Source: Chromera velia
Lineage: Eukaryota; Sar; Chromeraceae
NCBI GenBank assembly: GCA_018398765.1
Contig: JAHBMJ010001872.1
Coordinates: 1 to 25,190 of the forward strand
DNA length: 25,190 nt
Reading direction: 5' to 3'
The notes under the pieces are model-generated. The model saw only the letters and a program-made list of their open reading frames with translations, was not told where the DNA came from and searched no databases. Positions 11,272 to 25,190 of this stretch are shown here, one piece after another (position 1 is the first letter of the stretch; the number at the start of each line of letters is the position of its first letter). The translations under genes were made by a program, and so were the position numbers.

Positions 11272-13575
11272 CATGCCCGCTCACTAGACCAACGTCTACG
11301 CTTGGTTCAAATGCAACCATGCACCTCATACATGCTCACTCACCGGGAGGGTGGGTGGGAATATCAACAATTTATAATGCATCAGACACTCTGACTGATG
11401 AGTCTGGCCTGAGACTCTCCTTGTGCATGTCTTCTCTCACTTCGACATCGATCCGCACTTCTGCGATCTTATCTAAGGGCATCCCTAAGTTGGTACACAA
11501 AAGGTGTCCGAAGCTTTCCCAGCACGTACAAGCGAGATCAAAGATTCATTCACGTAGTTTTCGCATGCAATGCATCGCAAATGCAAGGCATTCATGCATG
11601 CGACTGTCTCAGGGGATTCTAGTAATTTCTAACTGGATACACTCATTCTCTCAGAGTCTGTCCAGAATCTTCTCATTCAGGATCACTGGAGAGACTCACT
11701 TAATCACTGATATTCACTGGGAGACTTTACCACAGCACGTGCAGTGCCCAGACCATAATACACGTGCAGACAGGGGATAGACTTGAGTCACTGGACGTCA
11801 TTTTTCCTTCCTTTGTCTTCTTTTGACCAAGTAAGTATCGGGTAATGCAGCCAGCCATAAATATATGTGGCAGACAAAACACGGCCACAGTGACTCTTGT
11901 ATGCGCTCTGGGCACTTCCCAAGCAACACATACACACTCGGTTTCTTTCATATGAAGCGACCGCAGACAGAACATAAGGAGCTCAACTACACATACTCAG
12001 GAGACTCAAGGCTTTGAAAGCTCTGTGAAAGACTGCACGCTAACTGAGCATAACAGTCGTCTCAGAGGTTAGTAACAAAACACCATCCAGTCAGATAGAA
12101 AACAGAAAGCAGCACAAAGCACACACTCCTAAAAATCACTCGAAGTGCACCTTTTGACTGCAAAAATCTCAGTGAAACTCTCTTCTTTCTTTTCAAACAA
12201 ACCAACACAAATCGACACAATCCTTCATTCCCGGCGATTGACCAAGCTCTCACGTTCGATATGAATGGTAGTCGACTGAAGGGGACCCACCATTCAATGA
12301 AGTTATATAGTCCGCTGCGGCGGCCCAGCCGCAAGGGCCCCAAACTGCATGACTCCGTATTCAAATACTGCGTTCGTCCCAACACAGATCGCACCACTCT
12401 CAAAATTAGCCCTCGCTTACCCTTCTCTCCTGTCTTTCCTTTTCTTTTTTGCTTTGCAGAGTGTCTGATTTTTCTCTTTGTTTCATTTCTCAGTCTCCCT
12501 TTCAATTCTTTTCCCTCTTTCTTTTCTGTACAGTGTTCTCCTATGCCCAGACAAATAGAGGGAAAGATTAGAAAACAGATAAAAAGAACACACTTACTCT
12601 TACCCTATTACCTTGGTTAAGGCTCCCGTCTCTCTCTTTTATCATTCTTTCTTTCCTTTCTCCCCGACTATCTCTATCACCCATTCATATTTCACAAACA
12701 GAGAAAGAAGACAATCAGAGAGATTCAGAGAGACAGAAGGATCAACCCATAAAGTAATAGTACAACACCAACCTCCACCACACACCTCTACATGATGTCT
12801 TCCTTGCGTCTACCTTAGCAATTCTCATCTCTTTATCTACCTACATCTACCTCTTCACTTCATCTTTCCTTCCACCTTTTCAATATTCACAAAAAACAGA
12901 GAGCAGACGTAGAAATACAACCAAAAAGATAGGAATACTAACAAAAAAACAACCAACCACTCGCAACCCATTCCCGGCTCACCTCCCATCTCTTCCCTTA
13001 CTCTAACCTTCCTTCCCTTCAAATCACACATACCCAAACCTAGACACAAACAGCAAAAACAAAAGTAGAAGCGGTTCCTCCAGGTTTCCAGGAATCCACT
13101 AGAGGAATCCACTGATAATGCCAATGAATACAAGCGCAGCCTTTTCAGTAGGTAACAGCATCCGATGCTCCATGACGTCATTAGGGTTGGAAGTCAGACT
13201 GAGTCTCATCGATCTTCCCCCTCACTTCTCCCTATTTCTCCCTGCTTTCGGTTCCAAGTTCTCCTCCATTTCTCCAGCAATGTTCCGTTCATACTGCTCT
13301 CTCGCCATAAGTGGTAGAAAGCAAAAACACCTCTCAAACCTCTTCAGCTCCTCATCTTCCCTCAAGAACACCATAAAATTTAAGATAGAATGAAACAACA
13401 AAATAGAGCTGAAAAGAGTCTAATCTGTTCTAGGCTCTCAATCATCTGGCTGCCACAACACTCTACACAACCTGGTGATTCACGTGGCTAGCCCACCTGT
13501 CTTCATCAATCTACTTCCTTTCATCTCATGGCATACTGTCTGCCCCTGTGCAACCAAGAGTTCTGCTAAACCAAC
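11272..13575. other. Interior of the old LTR element, no coding domain recognised
   Basis: Frames such as 11217-11780 plus (187 aa, starting inside the LTR), 12062-12505 minus (147 aa, very basic) and 12855-13181 minus (108 aa) lack the catalytic motifs of retroelement proteins. The stretch 12600-13070 is strongly depleted in G on the plus strand. If this was once an autonomous element, its pol region is gone or unrecognisable. Confidence 0.5.
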
Positions 13576-13913
13576 TGTAAGGGGCATATGGGGCTCGTAA
13601 GTAACAGTAGCTTCTGGAGGAGAGTACTCTAACGCTACTAAAAGCCTTGTCAAAGTCTGTATAGTTCTGAGGGAGAAGTCAGTAAGTCTGACGGTCAAAC
13701 TTCAGGCGATAACTCTTGGAATCAGACGCATTCTTATACTTGATCGACTGATTGTATCACTGTGTATGCTCATATACTAGCTCATATATTGATCAGTGAT
13801 TATACGTACGCGCCTGCGAGCTATGCCATTCTCACGCAGGCCTAGCCCGAGCTAAGCGATGCTACTTCTAGTTAAGTACCCCATAAGCCCAGACTTCCTA
13901 GCAACCCCTCACA
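13576..13913. repeat. LTR copy B of the old element
   Basis: Same termini as copy A. It carries a 12-bp duplication giving CTCATATACTAGCTCATATA near 13769-13790. Its last part, 13747-13913, together with flanking DNA is duplicated in tandem immediately downstream. Confidence 0.75.
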
Positions 13914-14328
13914 GTACGTCTTTTAATAAGATTTTCCTCAAATTGTTTGAGAGACTGATCATGCTCAAACGAGCGATGATGTCACCGCTGTGCGAGTCTT
14001 AGTGTCTGCATCACTGTCTATCACAAACCCATGTTACAAATCTACTGATTGCATCACTGTGCATGCTCATATATCGATCAGTGATTATATGCACGCGCCC
14101 GCGAGCTATACCATTCTCACGCAGGCCCAGCCCGAGCTAAGCGATGCTACTTCTAGTTAAGTGCCCCATAAGCCCAGACTTCTTAGCAACCCCTCACAGT
14201 ACGTCTTTTAACAAGATTTTCCTCAAATTGTTTGAGAGACTGATCATGCTCAAACGAGCGATGATGTCACCGCTGTACAAGTCTTAGTGTCTGCATCACT
14301 GTCTATCGCAAACTCATGTTACAAATCT
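13747..14328 (+). repeat. Two-unit tandem duplication covering the LTR edge plus flank
   Basis: Unit 1 is 13747-14043 (297 bp) and unit 2 is 14044-14328 (285 bp). The 12-bp length difference is exactly the small insertion seen only in LTR copy B. Both units contain the LTR end CCCCTCACA, then GTACG and about 125 bp of the same flanking DNA, so the duplication took place after the element had inserted. Confidence 0.9.
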
Positions 14329-14581
14329 AATTGCAAATCACCGCAATATATATGCGGTTTCTAGTTAGCATCTAGTAGCATCGTTACTTAAAGTTTACAT
14401 ATGTTTTAGATTAACGTGTATTGGAATTCAGGAAACAATATCGCATAATGTTAATATGAATTAAATTCTCAGGCTTATAAAGCATTAGTAGATCTAGTCT
14501 AGAGATCTAGTAGCAGATAGGGAAATTGCTGTAAGCTGATATCTTGCCATATATTTATATCGCAGTAGATCATGGGGATTC
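14329..14581. other. AT-rich spacer between the two LTR elements
   Basis: No ORF of note. It contains short palindromes, for example CCGCAATATATATGCGG near 14341 and TAGATCTAGTCTAGAGATCTA near 14490, that could form small hairpins. Confidence 0.5.
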
Positions 14582-14586
14582 CGCCG
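14582..14586 (+). repeat. Target-site duplication, left (CGCCG)
   Basis: Identical to 16266-16270 on the other side of the element. The 5-bp length is typical of LTR-retrotransposon integrases. Confidence 0.9.
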
Positions 14587-14846
14587 TGTTGCGTGCCGCT
14601 GTATTGCGTCTCGCATGGACCTTGCGTTGGTCTCGGCATGTCCGTCCTGGCTGTCCCGTTCGTGCCTGTACGGGCGGGGGCCACGGCATTTATTTCCGTT
14701 TGCGGAGGCGAAATGTATCCATTCATTCCTCTCTGGCCTCATGAAGCGGTCTGTTTCCTCTAGCCTGAACTGACAGTCCATGGACTCGGATCCACCTATA
14801 TATTCTCTGTACGTCTATAGCAACCGCTTACTCCCTGTATACAACA
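14587..14846 (+). repeat. 5' LTR of the young element
   Basis: TG...CA boundaries with TGTTG/CAACA inverted ends. A TATATATTC motif near 14797 could be a TATA-like element of an LTR promoter, but this is not shown. Confidence 0.93.
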
Positions 14847-15460
14847 TGGTAACCAGAGCTTGAAATCGATCCAGGGAAATCAAGTCTGAATCTTTTGGTT
14901 TTGCCTTCACACCTCAGGGAGGCTGTTGGTGTGATTTTTTTTCGGACCTGCTTGAGCCTTTTGTTTGTGTTCCCACCATCGCTAGCCACTGCTAAAATTT
15001 GGTCCTCCAATTCTTGATGTCGCAAGGGGGAGTAGGGCAAGCACTGAGGATGATTTTGCCATTCAGACTTTGGCCTGCCGTCTCCATCTGTTCCTGCAAT
15101 TGCCTCTTGTCTGTCTTTGTCCTTTCCGATGTGGATCGATCTGGATGAGCCTGATGTGGGTTTGTGCCTTTCGACCAACTGGTTCTGGTCGACGTCCACC
15201 ACTGACGACCACTCGGAGGACCTGCCTGGCACTGCCTGGAGATTTTGGCCACAAATATGACTGGCATTCTTGATCACCCTGACAACTTCTCCGTCTCCGA
15301 CCAGACCAACAAGATTTTTCTCTGCGATGATGTGCCTCCTTCCACCAAGCGAATCTTTTTGTGTTTGTCTGTGACAGGCGGGCTTCTTTTTGGTCTTGTC
15401 GCGTATTGTTTGTGTCTGTGCATGCCATTCCTCCTCTGGCAATTCCAGAGAAGTAAGCAA
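14828..15460 (-). CDS. Antisense ORF inside the young LTR element, unknown function
   Basis: A 210-codon minus-strand frame runs through the element interior and stops inside the 5' LTR. It is basic and hydrophilic, with no zinc knuckle, protease or polymerase motif. Two other minus frames overlap it (15063-15467, 14992-15267), so openness may reflect base composition. The plus frame 15245-15604 (119 aa), with a hydrophobic segment, overlaps its start. None is recognised; real expression is doubtful. Confidence 0.2.
   Translation of the reverse strand: MLTSLELPEEEWHAQTQTIRDKTKKKPACHRQTQKDSLGGRRHIIAEKNLVGLVGDGEVVRVIKNASHICGQNLQAVPGRSSEWSSVVDVDQNQLVERHKPTSGSSRSIHIGKDKDRQEAIAGTDGDGRPKSEWQNHPQCLPYSPLRHQELEDQILAVASDGGNTNKRLKQVRKKITPTASLRCEGKTKRFRLDFPGSISSSGYHVVYRE
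14847..14859 (+). other. Primer-binding site, initiator-tRNA-Met type
   Basis: TGGTAACCAGAGC abuts the 5' LTR. TGG pairs with the tRNA CCA end, and the following TA fits A73-U72, a pair typical of eukaryotic initiator tRNA-Met. It resembles the plant Copia primer site TGGTATCAGAGC apart from a one-base insertion and a substitution. Confidence 0.75.
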
Positions 15461-15975
15461 AACGCATCCTTCGTCTCTTTCTTTTGTTGGCTAGAAAGAA
15501 ACGTGAGGTGGTGGCATACCAGTCCTACTTTGATCCTTTGCCTTGTTGCCCTATCTGATCGCAGCAACGTTTGCTCTTTCACTTGGATTGGCGGAGGAGA
15601 GTAAAAAGAAAAGAAGAAGCACATGACACTCTGTCTGTCTCTCTGGATTGTCTCCCTTTACACACTCAATGCTCCTCTTTTCTCTGTTGTCCTTGCTCCT
15701 GGACGTACCTCCATACACCTGAACGGGCACAACGTGCAAGCATGTCCTTGTTTTTGCCGTCACTGTATCTCTCTTCTCTCATTTCCTCTCACACTTGCTA
15801 ATGGAAGGCGTTTCCGCTCACCCCGCTGGCTGGTGGTTGAGAAGCAGTGGAGAGGGTAGGGGGAGGATGCAATGGCCGACCGCCTTGATTCTGATGTCGT
15901 GAATGGCCTTGTTGCTTCGTCTGCGTGACCTGAGTGTATCAACATTTGCGTTAGACACAGAGAGGAGGACTAATC

Positions 15976-16001
15976 AGAAGAAAAGGGAAAAGAAAAGGGA
16001 A
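15976..16001 (+). other. Polypurine tract
   Basis: Twenty-six consecutive purines beginning AGAAGAAAAGGGAAAAG, followed by TCTA and then the 3' LTR. This is the expected site for priming plus-strand DNA synthesis. Confidence 0.85.
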
Positions 16002-16005
16002 TCTA

Positions 16006-16265
16006 TGTTGCGTGCCGCTGTATTGCGTCTCGCATGGACCTTGCGTTGGTCTCGGCATGTCCGTCCTGGCTGTCCCGTTCGTGCCTGTACGGGCGGGGGC
16101 CACGGCATTTATTTCCGTTTGCGGAGGCGAAATGTATCCATTCATTCCTCTCTGGCCTCATGAAGCGGTCTGTTTCCTCTAGCCTGAACTGACAGTCCAT
16201 GGACTCGGATGCACCTATATATTCTCTGTACGTCTATAGCAACCGCTTACTCCCTGTATACAACA
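16006..16265 (+). repeat. 3' LTR of the young element
   Basis: 259 of 260 bases agree with the 5' LTR by eye. It is followed directly by the CGCCG target duplication at 16266-16270. Confidence 0.93.
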
Positions 16266-16270
16266 CGCCG

Positions 16271-17250
16271 TGACTCATAGAACATAAAATCCTATCTCTA
16301 TAGGCTCCGCATAATAAAAGAAAAAAAAGAGGGAATTTGGCTTAAAATTATTATTATTTTTTTTTTTTAGAACAACACCTGAACAACTGTTGTTTCCGCT
16401 GTTGCATGCACATGGAGGCTGCACAATGCACAAGTGTTGTTTAAAAAAAAAAAAAAATTAAGAGATCAAAAATCAATTTTAGGCACTGATTTTTTTTTTA
16501 ATATGGGGAGCCTCAGGTTAGTCCTATCTATAATCCTATCTTAATATAATCTTATCTTATACTTAGTAGAAGGCTGGTACGTCTCAGGCTTACAGGGGGG
16601 CATTAACTTAAAGTTTGTTCCTAGCATCTGGCCTATACGTCTTTCATCTCTTCCTTCTATCCTGGTTACTACTCTCGCTGCTAGCTCTCTCTCTTATGCG
16701 ACCTCATACTTGACGCTTCTCCGTCCGAATACCTTCTTCAGCATTTGCTAAGTACTTCCTATCCCTCAGTCATGACTTACAGGGCTAGACACAATGCTCA
16801 AACGTTTCATAAACTGTTTTAATTGTGCATGAGCGCATTTTAATCTATAGATTTTAATCTTATGCTGCGCAGTACTATAAACTAAACTGTGTATAAGTTG
16901 TATGGAGGTGGAACCACCCTCGGTTTCCATTTGCATTCCCACTTTCGCTAGGTGTAAATGCCCCTAATACCCTAGTGAGGCCTAGGTTGAAGGATTGAAT
17001 CCTAGATTGAATCTATGCAGGAAATACTATACTAGGTTGGCCAGAGCCTAGGCTAGAGCCTAGGGCGCTAGAGGCTATACGTATGATGCGTCTAGGCGCT
17101 TTCCTTGGAACTTAGGCTTGGAAGCTGCACATCGGGCATTCGGCATTGGGGCGGGAGGCCAATCCTTCGGATATAAATCCTAAATCCTACACGGCTCACC
17201 GGTTTTAACCCCATACATCATCATCATATACAGCATTGTACGCTACGTTT
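16271..17250. other. Gene-free repeat-rich stretch with right copy of the CTAG-rich repeat
   Basis: No ORF of interest. The part at about 16950-17235 carries, in reverse orientation, the same ordered motifs as the left copy near 7897-8215: the core at 17193-17212, an ATG run (reverse of 17214-17230), several CCTAG motifs, and GGGGCATTT (reverse of 16949-16957). The segment 16510-16560 is made of short CCTATC and CTTATC repeats. Confidence 0.5.
16357..16457. repeat. A/T-tailed inverted repeat, possible MITE or hairpin
   Basis: A left arm of T12, AG, AACAACAC (16357-16378) is complementary to a right arm of GTGTTGTTT and A15 (16434-16457), about 101 bp in all. TTA occurs on both outer sides and could be a 3-bp target duplication, although the left side is itself a TTA repeat. 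A miniature inverted-repeat element is one reading; a chance hairpin between homopolymers is another. Confidence 0.4.
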
Positions 17251-17756
17251 CAGTTAGGTTGCATCATAACTTTACATAACTTGCATGTACCATGTAATTG
17301 CATGCATGCAGTATATGCAACAAACATGAACGCTGAGAAACGCATAGAATTTCATTGAGATAATATGAATTAATTCAATCAAACGCTTCACACGATCTAG
17401 CACACGATGTCTGTGTGATCCTCTTTATGGAGCGTCTCAAATGAACCAGTCCGAGCGAAAATCGCGAACAAATTTTTCGAATTTATTACCGGTAGGTTTT
17501 ACTGACGGTGGGTTGTCCATCGACACGCACCCCAAACACACACAATGCATGTAGGACGAGCAGCGCGACTGCATGCATGCAAAAAAGAGGCCGCTCTCCC
17601 AGCACTCACTCCCCTAGCTGCCCCCCAAAAATCAGTGCATGGGGGGCCGGACCTTCATCCAGGCCGGAGAGAGAGAACCAAGGACAGAATTTAAAGAGCC
17701 CAACCTACTTGGAGCCTTTGCCTACCCCCCCTGCTCTACTTTCTCTCGAGTCAACC

Positions 17757-17798
17757 AATCCATCCATCCATCCATCCATCCATCCATCCATCCATCCA
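17757..17798 (+). repeat. (CATC)n microsatellite
   Basis: About ten uninterrupted CATC units. It creates artificial repeat peptides in the overlapping frames on both strands. Confidence 0.92.
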
Positions 17799-18807
17799 CT
17801 CAAAAAACAAAAGGATCGAAGAAAAAAACCGGAGACTCCCCGTGCGACCGACCGACCCAGTTCCCTCCCTCCCCTTGCTTGCAAGAAGGCAACCGGGCAC
17901 TCATCACACATTCACAGTCCCCTCCCCCCCCCTTTGCCTGTACGAAACTGCCCCCACCACTCAAGGACAGACAGAGTAGGAGGAGAGGAAGGGTCAACAC
18001 ACACGAGCATGCGGCATGCAGGCCTCTGCCCCCCCCCCGTCCTGCACCCTGCAGGGAGTGAGGGAGGAAGAATTTGAATTGAATGCATGCCCCCCCCCCT
18101 TTCCCTTAAGTGAATTCCTCCTCCCCCTGTTGACCCTGGGATTTTCCCCTTCCCTCCTTCCCTTCCTTCGACCCCTCTCCCCCTGCCTGAAGCAAAACAG
18201 CTGAAGGGCCCTAACCAGCCAGAGTCATTGAATTCTTCCGGGTGCATGGGTGCAGTGGATGTTCGAACTTTGCTCTTCTTTTCTCATTCTCCGTTTGGTC
18301 TCTTTCGTGCTGAAAAGGAGCAAAAACCAGCACACAGAGCGAACGGCGGAACACTCTTTCCTTCTTACGCGGCAGAAGCAAACGATCGATTGACACAAAA
18401 AACGTCTGGATGGCAGCCCACGCCGCATCAATTTGTGCAGTGCCAAATCTAATCTGTCTGCAGGCGCTCTACTTTTTGCTTCCCTTCCCCCGTTTTCCTG
18501 CCCCTCCCCGTCTCCCCATTCCTAGGTCTCTCTCTCTGTACAAGTAAGTACGCAGTCAGATCTAGTGTCTGCGGGCTGCTCATTTGACTTTTCTGGCTGC
18601 TCCCGGGTTAGAAGGAGGGAAGGAAAAGAGAGGAGAAAGCAAGCAAGAAAGAAAGAATTGCGATGTTCAGACGAAAGAAAAAGAGATCGAGAGGAGGCGT
18701 AAGGGGGGCAGAGAGAAATGCGGCTACCCGCCCCTGCACCCTCACCCTCACACCAAGAACTCTCCGTACGGTCTCTTGGCATGTGCCTTCCCCTCCCCCC
18801 CTCACCC

Positions 18808-18809
18808 TG

Positions 18810-18844
<35 letters not shown>
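18808..18844 (+). repeat. (CT)n microsatellite
   Basis: About eighteen CT dinucleotides, about 130 bp beyond the eRF1 stop codon and therefore probably within its 3'UTR (as GA in the transcript). Confidence 0.9.
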
Positions 18845-18845
<1 letters not shown>

Positions 18846-18977
18846 ACTGGGCGGGTCGGATCAAGTGGGATTCACTTGATCTTCAGACAATCACTCAACT
18901 CATCCATCATTCATTCACTCGTGCATACACACATCACATGCTGTCTCTGTCTGATCCACGCATTCATTCCCTTCCAT

Positions 18978-24490
<5,513 letters not shown>

Positions 24491-24648
24491 CTTGTCCCTC
24501 GTTACTCAGTCCTTCCTCACGTTGACAAAAATTCGGTTTTCGCTTCCTACACTGAGGAAGAACACAGACAGCAGAGAGCGCGGACTTTCGCCAGATTGAC
24601 AAGTCGGCCCCTAGCTCTTTTCAGAGATCTGTAGCTAGCTTGACCCTC
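24491..24648 (-). other. Probable eRF1 5'UTR exon segment
   Basis: On the minus strand TTATTGCAG, the acceptor style used throughout both genes, ends at 24649, and the 158 bases that follow lead to the eRF1 ATG with an in-frame TGA just before it. This suggests a non-coding first exon further upstream. No transcript data were available to confirm it. Confidence 0.45.
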
Positions 24649-25190
24649 CTGCAATAAGAACCACAAGAACACACTCAGGCAACCCTACGGCACCAGAAGG
24701 AAAATGGACGACGATAGGACTGTAAAAGGGAGAGGCATGTACGTCTGCCTGTGCACAATCTGTCAACAAAGAACGTCCAAGATGTCGGAGACGTCCAATT
24801 AAACTTCGCTCGGAATGATCGACCGGTTTTCTGTGTGTCAAGGCTCTGCGTGCATGGGCCGGGCCGCCGCGCGGATGCCCCTTCATGAACAGCAACGGCC
24901 ACGGCATGCCACGGCAGCTATACACCCCGGAAAGCGAAGCGGGGGGCACTTACAAAACAAAAATACCCCAGCACGCTAGTCTTTCGCCAAAAACCCGGCC
25001 CCGAAATTAAGGCTGAATTTGCGCCATGCGTGCGTCAGATTGATTGAGGGTTTTTTCATGCATGCCGCGTCCCCATATATGAGAGGCGGATCTAACCTAG
25101 TTTGTCGATTTGTTCTATCCTACGTCAGATGGGTTTCAGCCCCGGGCTTTTTTCCCGCGGGGGGGGGGTTCCGCGCTGCTTTTTTCCCGC
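24649..25190. other. Upstream flank of eRF1, no gene supported
   Basis: Should contain the eRF1 promoter and any non-coding first exon. Minus-strand frames at 24635-24949 and 24675-24902 overlap each other and show no recognised domain. Beyond 25030 the sequence includes GCATGCATG and ends in G9 and TTTTTTCCCGC repeats, where assembly quality may be poor. Confidence 0.4.

Larger units (their letters stand above)
10946..13913. mobile_element. Old LTR-type retroelement, non-autonomous, orientation uncertain
   Basis: Two direct repeats, 10946-11271 (326 bp) and 13576-13913 (338 bp, the extra 12 bp being a local duplication), bound about 2.3 kb. Each repeat begins TGTAAGGGG and ends CCCCTCACA, an 8-of-9 terminal inversion of the TG...CA type. 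The outer flanks GTATG (10941-10945) and GTACG (13914-13918) match at 4 of 5 bases, as expected for an aged 5-bp target duplication; the inner flanks do not match. No gag, protease, reverse transcriptase or integrase motif is visible. On the minus strand a TTGGTTTAGCAGA next to the LTR could be a primer-binding site, but no clear polypurine tract is seen at either end. Confidence 0.68.
14587..16265 (+). mobile_element. Young non-autonomous LTR retrotransposon (TRIM-like), complete
   Basis: LTRs of 260 bp at 14587-14846 and 16006-16265 differ, as far as I can see, at one base (14792 C versus 16211 G). Each begins TGTTG and ends CAACA. A perfect 5-bp target duplication CGCCG flanks the whole element (14582-14586 and 16266-16270). 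A primer-binding site starts directly after the 5' LTR (14847) and a 26-base purine tract (15976-16001) lies four bases before the 3' LTR, which sets the plus orientation. At 1679 bp, with an interior of about 1.16 kb lacking recognisable gag or pol, it cannot supply its own enzymes, so an autonomous partner should exist elsewhere in the genome. The near-identical LTRs imply recent insertion. Confidence 0.93.
17250..18977. other. Spacer downstream of eRF1, simple-repeat-rich, no gene supported
   Basis: Contains a (CATC)n array at 17757-17798, C homopolymers of 8-10 bases at several points (for example near 17922, 18030 and 18090), GCATGCATGC runs and a (CT)n array at 18808-18843. Frames such as 17508-18077 plus are rich in Pro, Ser and Thr because of these repeats and show no domain. 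The eRF1 3'UTR should lie leftward from 18977 on the minus strand, but I cannot place its poly(A) site. Confidence 0.5.

Noticed and set aside
11297-11320. GGTTCAAATGCAACC, resembling a tRNA T-arm or a pol III B box
   Set aside because: The base after the loop cannot pair with the G that should precede TTC, and no D-arm, anticodon arm or acceptor stem can be fitted upstream.
13747-14328. Direct repeats considered as a CRISPR-like or satellite array
   Set aside because: There are only two units, each about 290 bp, with no short repeat-spacer pattern; a simple segmental tandem duplication explains them.
17508-18077. 189-aa Pro/Ser/Thr-rich plus-strand frame
   Set aside because: It is built largely from a CATC array and C homopolymers, overlaps another open frame of the same kind, and shows no domain or splice support.

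Overview
This window is nuclear DNA of a photosynthetic, intron-rich eukaryotic microbe. The reasons are two spliced genes with many short exons and mostly ~180-600 bp introns, a release factor of the eukaryotic type, a chloroplast-lipid glycosyltransferase, TG...CA LTR elements with 5-bp target duplications, and very dense tetranucleotide microsatellites. The overall look fits a chromerid-like alveolate alga (Chromera velia would be my first guess), but that identity is inference; no species marker was checked.

Layout. (1) 342-5393, plus strand: the last ten exons of an SQD2-like sulfoquinovosyltransferase; the 5' end lies outside the window. All junctions were resolved by reading frame, giving 590 visible residues. 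(2) 5394-6600: downstream flank rich in simple repeats. (3) About 6600-17500: a gene-poor block of repeats and transposon remains. It holds a decayed LTR-type element (10946-13913), a tandem duplication of its 3' edge (13747-14328), a young 1.68-kb non-autonomous LTR element with near-identical LTRs, perfect target duplication, primer-binding site and polypurine tract (14587-16265), an A/T hairpin element, and two inverted, diverged copies of a CTAG-rich repeat at its borders. (4) 17500-18977: simple-repeat-rich spacer. (5) 18978-24490, minus strand: a complete 12-exon eRF1 gene (432 aa) with a probable 5'UTR intron acceptor at 24649. (6) 24491-25190: upstream flank of eRF1.

The two genes are convergent (tail to tail) across about 13.6 kb of transposon-rich spacer. 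They have unrelated jobs: SQDG synthesis for plastid membranes and translation termination. The most unusual feature is splicing: all 20 donors carry G at +5, 15 of 20 fit GTNNGT, C is the commonest +3 base (11 of 20), and several donors are the first unit of a tetranucleotide microsatellite that runs into the intron.
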